A stretch of 64,000 bases of DNA from Garcia nutans (taxonomy: Eukaryota > Streptophyta > Magnoliopsida > Malpighiales > Euphorbiaceae). This document shows, in pieces, positions 1 through 13,172 of the stretch (positions are counted from its first letter, which is position 1; every line of letters begins with the position of its first letter). The notes under the pieces were generated by a model that had not been told where the DNA came from, searched no databases, and worked only from the letters and a program-made list of their open reading frames with translations. The stretch lies in NCBI GenBank assembly GCA_947685225.1, contig CANTUV010000053.1, forward strand, positions 3,829,501-3,893,500. The letters are read 5' to 3'. Both the position numbers and the translations under genes were made by a program.

Positions 1-1
1 A

Positions 2-691
2 ATTCTAGAGATCATCAACAATGCTAATGAGGCATCTCCCATTGACAAAAGAAAGAAGGAAAAGGCAACATTAACAAGGAACATGTCTACTGATAGAGAT
101 CGAATGAAAAATGAGAGATCAATCCCTATTCTACAAAACCAACCGAATCATGTGCTCTCTAGGTGGAGCAATAAGAGCGGCTATCACCCTAGTGGGCAAA
201 GTCAAAGGGAAAAAGGAGGTGTTGAGAAAAATACAACAACTGAGCCAACAAAGAAGCGTAAATTTTTAGACTTAAGGGAGCCTCTGTCAAAGATGTTAGA
301 AAATCTAATGAAAATGGATTTGCTACAATCATTAGCACCTCGGCCTCTACATAAGCCTCTACCACCAAATTTTGATGCCAAGATTTTCTATCAATTTCAT
401 CAAATGCAAGGGCATGAGACAGATAAATGTGTTCGATTAAGGCATGAAATCTAAGATTTGATTGAAAGTGGAAAGCTGTCTTAGCCTGATAAGCCCAACA
501 CTAAGAATAATCCTCTGCCTAAATTTGGAAGGGCACCATCGCTAACAACCTTCATGAAGAGTTTTATCTTGTCACCTTATCATGATATGGATAGAGAAGC
601 TGCTAAAGATGATATGCTACTAAGTGAGCTTGGGCTAACTGTGGATGATGAAGCAATGACCTTTGATGATGGAAAAAATCCTTGCTCTTGA
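2..691 (+). pseudogene. Retrotransposon gag C-terminal remnant
   Basis: An open frame enters from the left edge and carries a basic, Asn/Lys-rich region followed by the motif FYQFHQMQGHETDKC (about 367-432) and RLRHEI, as in Tat-type gag proteins where a short His/Cys motif is followed by an 'IQDLI' segment. Directly after RHEI the frame hits TAA (452-454) and later TAG (482-484), both at positions where a C-to-T change from a Gln codon would explain the stop. The same frame continues recognisably (DLIESGKL) to TGA at 689-691. It is therefore a decayed gag rather than an active gene. The N-terminal capsid part is outside the window. Confidence 0.65.
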
Positions 692-3265
692 TATGTCTAA
701 ATAAATGGAGTATCTTCGACTCCAACTCAACAAACTTTCCTTAGCTTGAATGTTACTTTCCAATTTTTTTTAATATTTAATTGGAACTATCGTGTTTTTC
801 AAATTTAAATTTGTTTGAATAAATTACTTTTATCAAAAATTTTGTTAGTCTTTGTTCATTTTGGTGCTCAAACAATGAGGAATCTAGCTTGATATTTATA
901 AATTAATGTATCTAGGCATCATGACTAGAATGACTTTACTAGGTAAGGGAATTGCTTTATAGCATTGAGTTGTGTATGCTTACTTAGAGAGGGCTCCTGC
1001 ATAATTACCTTTGTCTAGGTCTTAGTTAGTCTTAGAGCATGCTTTGACAAACTTTCGAGGCAAAATTGAACTCTGCTTATTTAAGAGAGAAATGATCTAG
1101 GCATTGTTTGGTTAGCCAACAACTAGTATCCACCCAATTAGATATCAATCCCTAGTTGTCCCTTTGAGCCATCATAAAATTTTAGCTTTCTTTTCATTGG
1201 CTTACAAACCCCGATAACCTACCTTGAGTTGTTATGATACTTTTGACAAGTCTTATGATCACTGAGGTGAAGAGGCAAGAAGATCAAAGAAATGAATAGT
1301 CAAGACCATGAAGATAGTAAAGTTCTCAAGACCATAAGGGTAGTTGAAGTTTTCTTAATATCTCCAATATATCAAGACAACATTAGAGTAACAAACGATT
1401 TATCCCTGTTAATGAAGATTTATGTCACTCCACTCATCCATTATTGGAAGCTCAAGTTGGTACAAACAAGACAACTCTTTTAGAGCTAGAACCAAAAAAA
1501 AAGAGAAAGAAAAGAAAAATAAAAGAAAAAAAGAAAAAAAGAAAAAAAGAAAAAAAAAGAAAAAAAAGAAAAAAAAGAAAAAAAAGAAAAAAAAAGAAAA
1601 AAGGAAAAAAAGGAAAAAAAAAGAAGAAGGATGAAACCTAAAAAGGCGATTCAGAAAGCCAACTGAGTTCTCTTTTACCTAAAGCAGCAAAAGGCTTCCA
1701 TTTGGTTTATAAGGACATTTTGACTTGAATTGGTCCAACCCAACCAAAGATTCAATCAAAATGGGAGGAAAAAAGAAGGAAGACCATTCAGTTCTTGAAA
1801 GTTTTGTACTTGATAGTCCTACAAGGAAGAAGGACAAAATGATAAAATGCTCAAAGAAAGGGAAGAGTAAGAAAAATAAAAGGAAAGAAAAGGGAGAAAA
1901 AGAAAAGAAGCAAATTTGGGTACCAAACTTTTTGCAAGGACAAAAACTGTCCTAATCAAGATCCAGATTAATGCCAAGAAGATAGAAGGAATTTGGAGTC
2001 TAGAAAGATTGCTCCCAACTGTCTAAAGTTCCAACAAGAAATTTGTAGTGTGAGGGTTTGTCCATTGTGTCACACCAGCTCCAATCTCAAAATGGCCTAC
2101 ACTTTAACCCATGTCCCTTATAGACCCCATTTCAAGTCTGTCAAAGACCTGTTGATCTCTCTTGGTAGGTAGAGTCTATTAGTGGAGATAGTTTGAATAA
2201 GCATGCATATGAGATAGACAATATTTAAACTCAATGAGACCTTTGGCCAAGTAATGTATATGTGCCTATCTGAAGTGCAACAATTCTTGCTTAAATAGAA
2301 ATGATTCCCGAGTTTAGTATGGTAATTAGAGTTGTCATGTTATAGATATGTTAATTTGGAAAATCAAGTCTTGAGATACATTGACATTAATTTGGCAAAG
2401 CCAACATTTGATTTCAAATTCAAAAAAAATATTAAATTACAATGACTTCAAGTTAAGGGGAGTATGTTGAACTATTGAACCTCGAAGGACACATTGGGCA
2501 AAGGAAATGATTATTGGCAAGGTCATGAAGAAGCTACCAATTGATATGCTGAATCATAATTTGAAATGGATGTATCTATGTTATTTATGACCTCCATTAT
2601 TCAAGTTTTCAACATCTTAAAGATAAAAGCCGTAAATGTAGGGCATTGTGTCATTCCAATGCAAGACCTCAACGAGCATCTGAAAGGAACCAATGAGAAC
2701 ACTTCTGCTGATCACCTTGTTCTATGAGTTAATGGAATGACTGTAAGTATCATTCATGCATATCATGCATACATGAGCATATCACATCGCACTTTCTTGT
2801 CTTGTATTGTCTATTTTTTTTTATCAAAGTGAACAGCAAACACCCTGTGAAGTAAACAATCAAAAGAAGATATCAAATCAGGGTGGCATGGAAAGCCCAT
2901 TGCTTGAGAAAACTCCAGTAATTTTGCAAAGAGAAGAAATGCATGCTTGTGCGAAGAACTAGACAACAAAAACATCAATCAAAGCTTGCATGGAAAAAAT
3001 CTTTGGTTTAAAGCCTACACAGGGGGCAAAGTTTCTCCTTTTCAATTTTTTTTGAGTTTATATACAAAACATTTTCAAACTCACTTGCAAATATTTTGCC
3101 ACGCAGGGGGCAGGAGAAGATATGAGGGTCAACTAAAAATACCTGAATTTTTGCAAAAAGGAAGAACAAGAAAGAATAAAAAAAAGAAGAAAATTAGAAT
3201 TCTCAAAAGAATGAAAATGCAAAAGACAAAAGGTCAATCCAGCTAAAAGAGCTGAAGCCAAGCTC
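692..3265 (+). other. Non-coding internal region of element A1
   Basis: No conserved coding motif was recognised in about 2.6 kb. Short open frames here are A/G-rich or random. The region holds a long purine tract (separate entry) and further A/G-rich patches near 1760-1910 and 3170-3230. It corresponds in position to the long 3' untranslated region of Tat-like elements, between gag and the polypurine tract. Confidence 0.5.
1486..1632 (+). repeat. Low-complexity polypurine tract (A5-8G)n
   Basis: About 150 bases are almost purely A and G, mostly runs of A broken by single G. Both plus-strand reading frames through it give Lys/Glu/Arg-only peptides with no protein meaning. It probably grew by slippage. 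Confidence 0.9.
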
Positions 3266-3748
3266 AAGACCCGATTTCCAATGGATAAAGATCCATGTTT
3301 CAAGGGTAAAGACCTGATTTCTAATGGATAAAGATCCATTTTTCAAGGGTAAAGACCCGATTTCCAATGGATAAAGATCCATGTTTCAAGGATAAAGACC
3401 CGATTTCCAATGGATAAAGATCCATATTTCAAGGGTAAAGACCCGATTTTCAATGGATAAAGATCCATATTTCAAGGGTAAAGACCAGATTTCCAATGGA
3501 TAAAGATCCATATTTCAAAGGGTAAAGACCCAAAGTCCAAAGGATAAATATCCATGTTTCAAGGGTAAAGAGTCGATTTCCAATGGATAAAGATCCATAT
3601 TTCAAGGGTAAAGACCCGATTTTCAATGGATAAAGATCCATATTTCAAGGGTAAACACCTGATTTTCAATGGATAAAGATCCATGTTTCATGGGTAAAGA
3701 CCCAATCTCCAATGGATAAAGATTCATGTTCCTAGGTTAAAGACCCAC
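3266..3748 (+). repeat. 43-bp minisatellite, about 11 copies
   Basis: A unit of about 43 bp is repeated head to tail about eleven times just upstream of the polypurine tract. Each unit contains TGGATAAAGATCCA, a small hairpin with 5-bp arms around AAAG, followed by TTTCAAGGGTAAAGACC. Copies differ by point changes and 1-bp indels; one middle copy (near 3530-3560) is the most diverged. Minus-strand open frames across the array (near 3133-3641) are a by-product of the repeat. Confidence 0.92.
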
Positions 3749-3930
3749 AATTTATAAAAATGGAACAAACAGTTATGCCAGAATTCTCAAATGATAAAAG
3801 GTCAGTCATATCAAATTCAATCTTGGGTATAAGTATCCAAATCAAATCCAAGAACCCAAAACTTCAACCATCTCAAAAATTAAGTCTTATTGCTTTTCAC
3901 TCTCTTTTACTAAAGTCTTAGATCATTCAA

Positions 3931-3943
3931 GCAGGGGGCAAAC
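3931..3943 (+). promoter_or_regulatory. Polypurine tract of element A1
   Basis: GCAGGGGGCAAAC sits immediately before the TG that opens the LTR. This is the expected site for plus-strand primer generation in LTR retrotransposons, and it fixes the element's orientation as plus. Confidence 0.75.
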
Positions 3944-4111
3944 TGTAGACCCTTAATATCTGACCCAGTCCAGTTTCGTTATTTTTTTATAGTCCAAAAT
4001 AATTTTTGTGTTATCTTAATTAAATAATATTTGTTTTAGTATTTTTTATAATTTTTAAAATTATTATCATAAAAAATAATAATAATAAATAAATAAAAAT
4101 AATAAAAATAA

Positions 4112-4336
4112 AAATCGGCGACGAAAAATTTCATCGCCGAAAGTGTTGGAAGAAATGGCCTGGCCGCGCGCCCTCGCAATTTTTGACGCGGTTTCTCGCA
4201 GCAGCCCGCAGCAGTTTTTTTGCCAGTAAAATTTTTTCAACGCAATTTTTTTCGAAACCAAATTCTATTTGGTTTCGGTTTCCTTTTCCTAATTAATGAT
4301 AATTTCCTTAAACTATTTCCAAAATTTCCTATAAAT
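4112..4336 (+). promoter_or_regulatory. Family-A LTR promoter region: CG-rich block and TATA box
   Basis: An otherwise A/T-rich LTR contains a block with GGCGACGAAA, GCCGCGCGCC and GCAGCAGCCCGCAGCAG, then TATAAATA at 4329-4336. The equivalent TATA boxes are at 43860-43867 and 62087-62094 in the other copies. Position and conservation suggest the start of the retrotransposon transcript, reading on the plus strand. Activity cannot be judged. Confidence 0.55.
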
Positions 4337-7300
4337 AACACTAAAAAGACACACAAAAAAAAGAAAAGAATGATCGGACTAGATTTTAAGGGGAACAAAA
4401 GATCTTGAGATTGGGACTTGGAGAATTAAAACTTTGAATTTAGAACTTGAGATTTAAAAGGAGCAATAAGCAAGCAAATCAATGATTGATCAAAGGCAGC
4501 AACCTTGCCTTTGTCTTTGTTCATCCATGAAGTAATCTTTGGTGGAACCAAAGAAAGAAGGTTTGAATATCTAATTTCCTTTTTATTTTCTTACAGTAGC
4601 TTCAATCATTGAAAACTAATAAATTATTTTTTTTATTCCAAAAATCTTAGAACCCTAATTTATTTCTTCTAAATCGTAGAACCTTAAATCATTTCTTCTA
4701 TTTTCAAAAACCCTAAAAGTTACTTTTTTGTTTCTTCAAAAACCTTAGAACCCTAATTTACTTCTTCTAAATCTTAAGAACCATAATTTATTTCTTCTAA
4801 ACCTTAAAACCCTATATTTTTCCTTCTATTTCCAAAATCCCTAAAAAATTACTTTTCTATTTCAAAGAAACCTTAAATCATTTTGTTTATTTCTAAAAGC
4901 TTTTAAAAACCCTAAATTGGTTTTCTTCTAATTCTTTTCCAAATTTCCAAATGTTTTGTTAAATATCCAAACTCAAAACCCACTTTACAGTTTCTAAAAT
5001 CACAATTACTTTATAAAACTCCACTATTTTCTTCAAATCCAAAACCAAAACAGTAAACCCCAAACAAGTTAATATAAACCTTAAGTTTTCCTAAACCCTA
5101 ATTCTCTCAAAATTAAAACCGTAAACCCTAGTTTTCCTAAACCCTAATCCTTAAAACCTTATAAACCTCAACATTCAAACCCATTACAATAAATCCAAAA
5201 TAATAATCCAGTAACCAAGAATTATAAACATAAATGTTTCAATATTCCAAAACCCTAATTTCATAAAGTTACCTATAAACCTTAATTTGATTCATGAAAC
5301 CCTTATCCATTTCAATTTTCCAAAACCTTTATAGTAGGCTAAACAAATAACAAAAGTAATACTAAAATCCTAAAAACCTAAAATATTAATTAGAGAATTT
5401 TAAATAAAATCAATAACCCTAATTTGTATCTTTACTTGCTTTATTTTTTTACATTTGATTATGTAGTATATTATATGCTTTGGTGATTGATTTATTTTCA
5501 ATGCTTGATTTATTTAATTTTTCATGGATGAATGTTTATTATATATTTTGATTGATGATGAATGATTTATTTATGATGAATGGTTATTTACTTTTATCTA
5601 TTTATTTTGGATTTCCAAATGTTGTAAGAGGTATGTTTCCACTTTATGGATACCTCATTAATTAAATATCATGTAATTTAAATTGCTTTTATATTTTAGA
5701 CCAATGTAAAGGACATGTTTTGTAACACCTTCATACTCTATATAAGTACTATACATATACCTTGTATACATGTAGTACGTATATAAAATATAAGAATGTC
5801 ACTTTTCATTTCAGATTAAAAACCTTCACTCTAGTTCCAAACCATAATACATTTTATTTAAAGAACATTTACAAACTCATTATACTTTTGATGATATTAC
5901 ATATATATAATAATCTTGTTTTTACCAAAATGCACTTATACATATGAATACATTTTTATCAAAACACAACATAATTAAATTGTACATGTATGCACCACCT
6001 TCTAGTTAGTCTCGAAATACTCTTAACCTTCTCGTGGCATAACAACTTGACTTCAAATCACACAACCGCGCTAAGCTCGAAAGCTTAGTAGTACAAATAA
6101 ATATTATAAACATACATTACAGAAAATCATACTCATATGTTAACTTCATGTATCATTATTTTCTTATCATGTTTTCCCATTTCAATTACACTTTTCATAT
6201 ATTTTTACTAATCTCATAATTATATACATATACACATATATTATTAACACAACCCACAATTCCATAACTTATTAGAACATTCATAAAATAATACTCACAT
6301 TGTCCACATCCATATACATATTACATGTCATATTATACTTTCAGAATCTCATCTTTCAACATAGCTTCTCAGGCCATATTTCTTTTCTAATAATTTACTT
6401 ATGTATTGTAAACATAACATACTTCATAACATTACATTCCATTACTTTATTCAATTATTTCACCATTCATAAATCACATTGAAACAAAGACAAGCATGGG
6501 CCCAAATGACACTAATATGCCATTCAACTTTCAGAGTTAATGTTTTGGTTCAATTATCACATTTATCATTATCATTATCCCAACTAGGCTTCAAGGATTA
6601 GGTTCAACCAAGCTTCAAGGGGAATAAAGCATGCTAAATATCAACCCAACTTGGCTTCAAGAACCAAACCCAACCTAGCTTCAAGGGTTGTAACATCTCA
6701 ACTAGGCTTCAAGGACTAGACCCAACCAAGCTTCAAGGGGAGTTAAGCATGTTAAACTTCAACCCAACTTGGCTTCAAGGATCAAGCCCAACCTAGCTTC
6801 AAGAGATTGTTACCATTAGGCATGCCACCAACAACAAAACTCTGAAAATGGAATAACATATTAGACACACAATTCATTCATTATTTCATTATCAATTTCA
6901 TTCTCATTTTCTTATCATCATTTAGGCATCCATGCCTCAATAATCTCATTTGCATCATTATAGCCAACAACAATGGCTTCACATCTCATCAATAGAGTAT
7001 ACATAACCAATTGCATTGGACATATATTTTGAATTCATCATCATCTAGGCAAACATGCCCCATTTATTTCATTTGAATCATTATAGCCAACCACAATGGC
7101 ATCACATCTCATCATTTCTCAATTTACATTAAAGCAATTCATCATTAAAGTATTCATCATAACCAATTGCATTGCACATACCTTTTGAATGATCATCATA
7201 TCTTTCACACTATACAAATCATAACATTAATCAAATAGTAATAACAATATAGTAGATTACTTAACACATTTATAACCAAATGTGTTGAGTCTCAAAATCA

Positions 7301-7547
7301 TGTAAAAGAATGCATCCATGTAAGTTTGTACTTACCTCAAGAGCAACTCACATCAATCTATACACTTCCTCTTCCAAGAATTCTTCACATCTAGGTTAAG
7401 GCAACTCAACCTCTTCACATCCTAATCCAAAAGGAAGAATACACACTTACTTACAAATACACATGAATTCCAATACACTTATTCACCTATCAGTCTCATA
7501 CTAGACTCATAGATCACAAATTACAAACCAAAACCCTTATCTAAGTC

Positions 7548-7676
7548 CCCACGGTCGTGGCCTCACAACCCCACGGCCGTGGGTTAACAAACAAATCTGC
7601 CCACTTTTCTCTAAACCCCCACGGTCGTGTCCCTCACTTGCCACGACCGTGGCACTCATTTGCCACGACCGTGGCA
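7548..7676. repeat. Cluster of CACGG(T/C)CGTGG palindromes in solo LTR K
   Basis: Five near-perfect palindromes of the type CCACGGTCGTGG, CCACGGCCGTGG or CCACGACCGTGG lie within 130 bp, separated by unrelated bases. They stand out as CG islands in A/T-rich sequence. Similar clusters occur at the same relative place in the other Tekay-like LTRs of this window. Confidence 0.8.
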
Positions 7677-8060
7677 TCCATTTTTCCTCTGTTTCGGACC
7701 AAACTCATGTATTTTGTGTTTTTAACTTCAATAAACACATACATATAGAAAATCCAAGGTAATAATTGATCAAACTCATAACATACATCAATTACCAATT
7801 AATCTAACACTTATATAACTTCAACATATCATAATAATAATCATTATATACATCATCTAAATACCAATTCAACATATATATATACTTCAATCTTTCATTA
7901 TCATCATCTTCACACACTAACCATATCAAATATAGACACAATCAATAGAAATCAACACAAAGAAATGAACACTTACTTGAATTCTTTGCCCAATCTTCAA
8001 TATCCACCTTCAATTCTCTTAAAGCTCTTAAGAATTTGATGTATATGCCACAAAATCATA

Positions 8061-8088
<28 letters not shown>
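8061..8088 (+). repeat. (TC)n microsatellite
   Basis: About fourteen TC units, followed by a GAAGAA-rich run, inside solo LTR K just before the nested LTR. Confidence 0.95.
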
Positions 8089-8091
<3 letters not shown>

Positions 8092-8127
8092 CAGGAAGAA
8101 GAAGAAGAAGAAGGAAATAAAGAAAAT

Positions 8128-10550
8128 TGTAACACCCCTATACCCCGTATACGTACACAGCATGCTAATACGATCGTAATATACGTATACTGAATATAGA
8201 AATGCCACATTTTTACAAATCGCTCATGTTATCACTCTTATATAATGTAAACAATTAAAAACTTTTGAAAGAGTTTATAAAACCAAATAAATAGAAAGTT
8301 CATTTAGAACGCAGCGGAAAATAGAACAAATGTTTACAAATACTTATACATCAAAATCAGAATATATAAATATAAAATATATATACATGACTGGCAGCTC
8401 TTCTCTGATATTTAAGTCCAAAAGTCAACTCTTCAATGTCTAGACTCACTCGGTCTCGAAGAACTCTCGGGTTCAACTCTGTTACCTGCGCGATGAACCA
8501 CAATCGTGCTGAGCTAACAGCTCAGTAGTACAACTCACACTAACATTATGCTTTAATGTGATGCAAATGTCACAATTCTATATTTCATAAACCATACATA
8601 ATCATATCACATTTCATAATTGTACATTAAATCTTATTATTCATCATTCATAATTTACATTGACAATTAAGACAGACACGGTCCCAAAACACACTAATAT
8701 GTTATTCAAAGTTCAGAGTTACTGCTTTGGTCCATATTGACACCTTGTGTCTAGCCCGTAGGCAATATCTATCCATGGATAATCAACTAGATTTGAGTTT
8801 ACGACCCAGTCATTTCACTCAATCTAGTTTCAATAATATGTTTTTGAGGTTTACGACCCGGTCATTTCACCCCAAAAACATCACATTTCACATTTATCAA
8901 CTGGATTCGGCTTACGACCCGATCATTTCTCCTATCCAGTTATTCATAGGCATGCCGCCAAACTCAGAACTCTGAAAATTGAATAAACATATTAGACACA
9001 CAATGATTTCGTTTATCTCTTTATCAATTTCTTTCTCAATTCATTTCTCATTGCATTGCCATAATCATAGCCAACACTCATGGCCTCACATCTTTCACAT
9101 TATATTTCATCATCTCATTAATCAATTCATTATTCACATGGATAAAATCAATGGCAATAACACATATTTTACATGCTCATCACAACATTCACATTATAGC
9201 CAATTATATCTCAATTTACAATATCATATGAATGTATGCAATAATGTGGTTTGAACTTACTTCAAAAGAAACTCACACAACTCTAAACACTTACTTATCA
9301 AGAATCTATCACCACTTGAGTTAGGGTAAATCACCTTCTTCACAACCTATTCCAAAAGAATGAGGAAACTCTCATGAGATCATAAGGTTAAGAATCAATT
9401 AGGGCAAACTCTAGACTTGACACGCTCACACACACGGGCGTGTCCCTGACCGTGCCCTAACTCCACAACACAGAAACATTTACACGCTCAGAACCACGGG
9501 CGTGTCACTGGGCATGTAATACATTCTGTCTCTCAGAAATAACGACACGTCCAACATCATGAGCGTGCTCATGGCCGTGTAAATTCTCAAAACTCACAGT
9601 AGCTATGACACGCTCAACAACACGGGCGTGTTAATGGCCGTGTCACACCTACTGCCACTCAGAACAATTGACACGCCTAAGGACCTGGACGTGCTCCTGG
9701 GCGTGTCAGGCCAAAAACCCAGATTCCGGCGAAGACAACACCACTACCAACAAAACACTTCTATCCATCAACATCCACTTCAAACAAACTTCACAAAACA
9801 TACCCAAAAACCATCTCAAACTTACAACAACACCAAAACAAGCTAAAACACACATCAAACACAAATCACAACATCATCAAAACTCTAAACATAACCTCAA
9901 CTCAATCTATCCCAACCAACTTACTCTTTTCTTCAATCCACCAAAATCCAAAACCACATAAACCAAATACTCTTAAACACAACATAACCAACCCAAACAC
10001 ATTCTCAAACACAACTTCAACTCACAAACGCACATAACTTCAAAAACAACACAAGAAATCAAGAGAGAACTTACCAAGGATGAAGAACTCTTAGATTCCA
10101 ACTAAATCTCTTGTAAACTTCTTTAATCTTGATCTTGTAAGGTCAAATCTCTCCCTCTCTCTTGTTCTCTTGCTGCTGCCGTCCAAGACAAAGAAAAGGG
10201 AAGAAAATGGAATGAAAGCCACGAAGGAAGGAGAAGGAAAGAAGAAAAGGAAAAGAAGTACAAAAGCAAAGTCAACTTCTCTTTCCTCAAAACAATCTCC
10301 TCCACACAATAAACAATATAATATTCAAAATATCTCCATCCACTCATCTTATTCCACTAACTCAATTTCAAATTAATTTCCTTTATACCCTTCACCCTTA
10401 GAATTGTATATGTTGTGTATATCACAATATATATAACATATGCACTCTACTCTTACATCATAACTCTTTCCAATTAAACACAAATACACTTAATCCAAAT
10501 AAAGCAACAATTATATACCAAACTTCTAGGGTATATTTTGGGATATTACA
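8128..10550 (-). mobile_element. Solo LTR L nested in solo LTR K
   Basis: It opens TGTAACACCCC and ends GGGATATTACA on the plus strand, flanked by a perfect 5-bp duplication AAAAT (8123-8127 and 10551-10555). At 2423 bp it has the size of an LTR and holds no internal domain. It carries the family's GGTCTCGAAGAACTCTCGGG and TACCTGCGCGATGAACCACA segments. Being inside K, it inserted after K. It contains no gene; open frames such as those near 9628-9961 fall in the palindrome-rich part and are compositional. Confidence 0.92.
9418..9712. repeat. ACACGGGCGTGT motif array in solo LTR L
   Basis: About ten related motifs (ACACGGGCGTGTC, TGACCGTGCC, TGGCCGTGTC and similar) recur every 20-60 bp, usually as a pair such as 'GACACGCTC ... 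CACGGGCGTG ... GGCCGTGTC'. Counterparts lie at 21930-22164 and 50950-51300 in element B. Confidence 0.8.
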
Positions 10551-10686
10551 AAAATCCTCTCTTTTCCCTTTCAAGCTTATCTTATATATATATATATATA
10601 TATAATAATATAATTAAACAACTCTAAAAATTCTCCACCACAAGATTTACTCTTCCCTTTGACTTTCTTTTCTTCTTTTTCTCTTG

Positions 10687-10807
<121 letters not shown>

Positions 10808-11535
10808 TTCCTACACCAATATATACATCATGTATATGTGATGTATATGTTGCTATATGTATATCTCTTATATATTGTATTTATATTTCCCATATTTTTC
10901 AAATACCATATATACATATCATCCTTCATATACATCTATCTCTTATAATATTTCCTTTTAATGAATTAATTATCTTCTTTTCTCTTTCCATTAAACATAT
11001 ACATTAAATCCAAATACAACAATAATTCCAACACTTTTAGGGTATACTTTGGGATATTACACGTTTCTACCTTATGGTGGATGTCCTATTTAGCTTAGAC
11101 ATGGATGATGTAAGGGCATGTTTCCATCTTCGGATGGGTGTCCATTTATTTGCTTTACTTTGACATTGCTTTGATTTTAATATAACAATGCTTTATTTCA
11201 GTTATTGTGTGTAATATGGATAATTTTTTTATATTTAAGAATTTTATAATATTAAGACCTGTAAAGGAGGCTGGTTCCAATGAACTGGGCGTTGTGGGGG
11301 GTGATGGGCCATTTCTCACCTTCCCCACACATATCTAACTTTTCGAACCCATTAGGGGGTTGGGGATTCCTTAGGAATCGAGTCATCCACCCCTTTCTTT
11401 TTCCTGGCCTGTTCGGGTGGCGACTCCATTTTCTTCGGATTTAGGTCCGTGTTCTCTAAGGTCCCGAGCCTAAACAGTGTCGAAGTCGCAAGAACTATTC
11501 CACCGGGAGTGGGGGCAAAAATCCCCACTCATAAA

Positions 11536-12042
11536 TGCCACAAGTGTTACCTTGATAAGTTGATTCCAATTCTTGATGCAACAAGAAGAAGAGAACCCTC
11601 TCTTGATGAAATTCGGCCAAGCCAAAATAATTGAATAATATATAAATAGCTAAACCCTAATTAGGATTATTAAGTAGCATTTAGTTGGCTAATCAAATTT
11701 TAAGAACTAATAAAGTAAACAAAGTTCTAATTTAACACAAAACAAATAGGTCCCTTACTTTTTAAATAAGCATAACTAGCAGGCCTTAATACATATTAAA
11801 TAATAGGCCCATATACTTGGATTAAATTTATGGGCTGCTTTTCCTCTATATCCTTAGCGTCAAAGGCCTGTCCACCAAACCTTTCTTCCATAAATCACCT
11901 TACAAAGCCTTGGAAGGTAGATTTGAGCTTTTTGGTCTGCAATCTTGTAATTGGCCCACTTGGTAAAATGAGCTCCATGTAATGTTGGCCTCCTATGCTT
12001 GCTCCGCTAGCCTTGCTCATACTATCATCTTTGTTTGCATCA
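11536..12042 (-). repeat. 3' LTR of element F
   Basis: On the minus strand it opens TGATGCAAACAAAGATG directly after the polypurine tract. Its first 190 bp match the 5' LTR fragment at 17095-17283. The far end (plus-strand TGCCACAAG) is inferred and lies against the end of LTR A1. A GATAAGTTGATTCCAATTCTTGATGCAA-like segment resembles 22340-22370 in the CRM-type solo LTR. Confidence 0.6.
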
Positions 12043-12848
12043 ATCCCTCCCTCCTCAAAAAGATTCATCCTCGAATCTGCATCCATATCAAAAGGAGAAA
12101 GATTAGAAACATTAAAGGTTGCAGAAACTTGATACTCACCAGGCAAGTCAATTTTATAAGCATTGTCATTAATCTTTTCTAGCACTTGGAAAGAACCATC
12201 GCCTCTTGGATCCAACTTTGATTTTCTAATATTGGGAAACCTTTCCTTCCTTAAATGCATCCATACCCAATCACCAGGTTCAAAAGTAACAACTTTGTGC
12301 CCTCGATTGGCCTGACGTGCATAATGCTTATTCTTCTTCTACTTGTGTTGTCTAGCCTACTCATGTATAGTCTTGACCAACTCAGCCTTCCTCTATCCAT
12401 CTAGGTTAGTAATCTCATGTAATGGCAAAGGCATTAAATCCATAGGAGTAAGAGGATTAAACCCATACACAATTTTAAAAGGTGAGAATCCAGTGGAAGA
12501 ATACAAACTACGATTATAAGCAAATTCAACTAATAGAAGACACTCTTCCCATGTTGTCAAATTCTTACCTACCACAACACGCAATAAAATCCCTAAAGTC
12601 CTATTCACCACTTCAGTTTGTCCATCAGTTTGTGGATAATAAGCAGTAGAAAATAATAACGTAGTTCCCAATTTTCCCCACAAAACTCTCCAAAAGTGGC
12701 TCAAGAATTTAACATCACGATCAGAGACTATTGTCCTAGGTATACCATGCAAACGTACAACATCTCTAAAGAATAAATTAGCTATATTTGTTGCATCATA
12801 AGTTTTATGAAAAGCTATGAAATGTGCCATTTTGCTATATCTATCCAC
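11895..12848 (-). pseudogene. Integrase of element F (catalytic core and C-terminus)
   Basis: The catalytic core is clear: DRYSKMAHF, then IVSDRD (second catalytic Asp) and TDGQTEVVNR (catalytic Glu) in 12393-12848. A gap with stops follows, then a C-terminal part (11895-12260) with KSKLDPRGDG and ATFNVSNLSPF, as in CRM-type polyproteins. This tail continues through the polypurine tract into the LTR and ends near 11895. Integrase inserts the cDNA into the genome; this copy is broken and cannot act. The N-terminal zinc-binding part (12849-13170) is too decayed to follow. Confidence 0.8.
12043..12055 (-). promoter_or_regulatory. Polypurine tract of element F
   Basis: On the minus strand GAGGAGGGAGGGA precedes the LTR's opening TG. 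It lies within the integrase reading frame, as expected for CRM-type elements. Confidence 0.65.
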
Positions 12849-13172
12849 AACAACAAATATGTTGTCTATACCTTTGTCCTAGGTAAACCTATCATAAAAT
12901 CCATAGAAATGTCAACTCAAGGCTCATTAGGAATAGGTAGAGGTGTATACAATCCATGAGGCATAGATTTAGACTTAGCTTGCCTACATGCAATAAATTT
13001 AGAACAATTTCAACATCCCTACTCATTTGTGGCCAATAAAATCCTTAGAAAATATATCCAAAGTCTTATGCACACCAAAATGACCCATCAATCCACCACT
13101 ATGTGATTCACGCACAAGTAATCCCCTTAATGAACATGCAGGTACACATAATCGATTCCCACAAAATAAAAA

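Larger units (their letters stand above)
1..3943 (+). mobile_element. Internal region (3' part) of a gag-only, Tat-like LTR retrotransposon (element A1)
   Basis: The stretch runs from a gag C-terminus straight into long non-coding DNA, then a polypurine tract and a 3' LTR. I see no protease, reverse transcriptase, RNase H or integrase motif between the gag remnant and the LTR, so the copy looks non-autonomous, like the plant LARD or TR-GAG classes. The 5' LTR and gag start lie outside the window. Assignment to the Tat/Ogre side of Ty3/gypsy rests on the gag knuckle-like motif and the LTR ends and is only moderately sure. Movement would need enzymes from an autonomous relative. Confidence 0.7.

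Noticed and set aside
1422..1641. Lys-rich open frames
   Set aside because: They come from the A/G tract; all frames give the same few residues.
3133..3641. Minus-strand repetitive proteins (MDLYPL...)
   Set aside because: A 43-bp minisatellite without stops on one strand; repeat by-product.
3266..3748. CRISPR-like array
   Set aside because: Units are directly tandem without unique spacers and lie in a plant retrotransposon.
4640..5420. Interstitial telomere
   Set aside because: AACCCTAA motifs are scattered and not tandem, and they recur in each family-A LTR, so they belong to the LTR.
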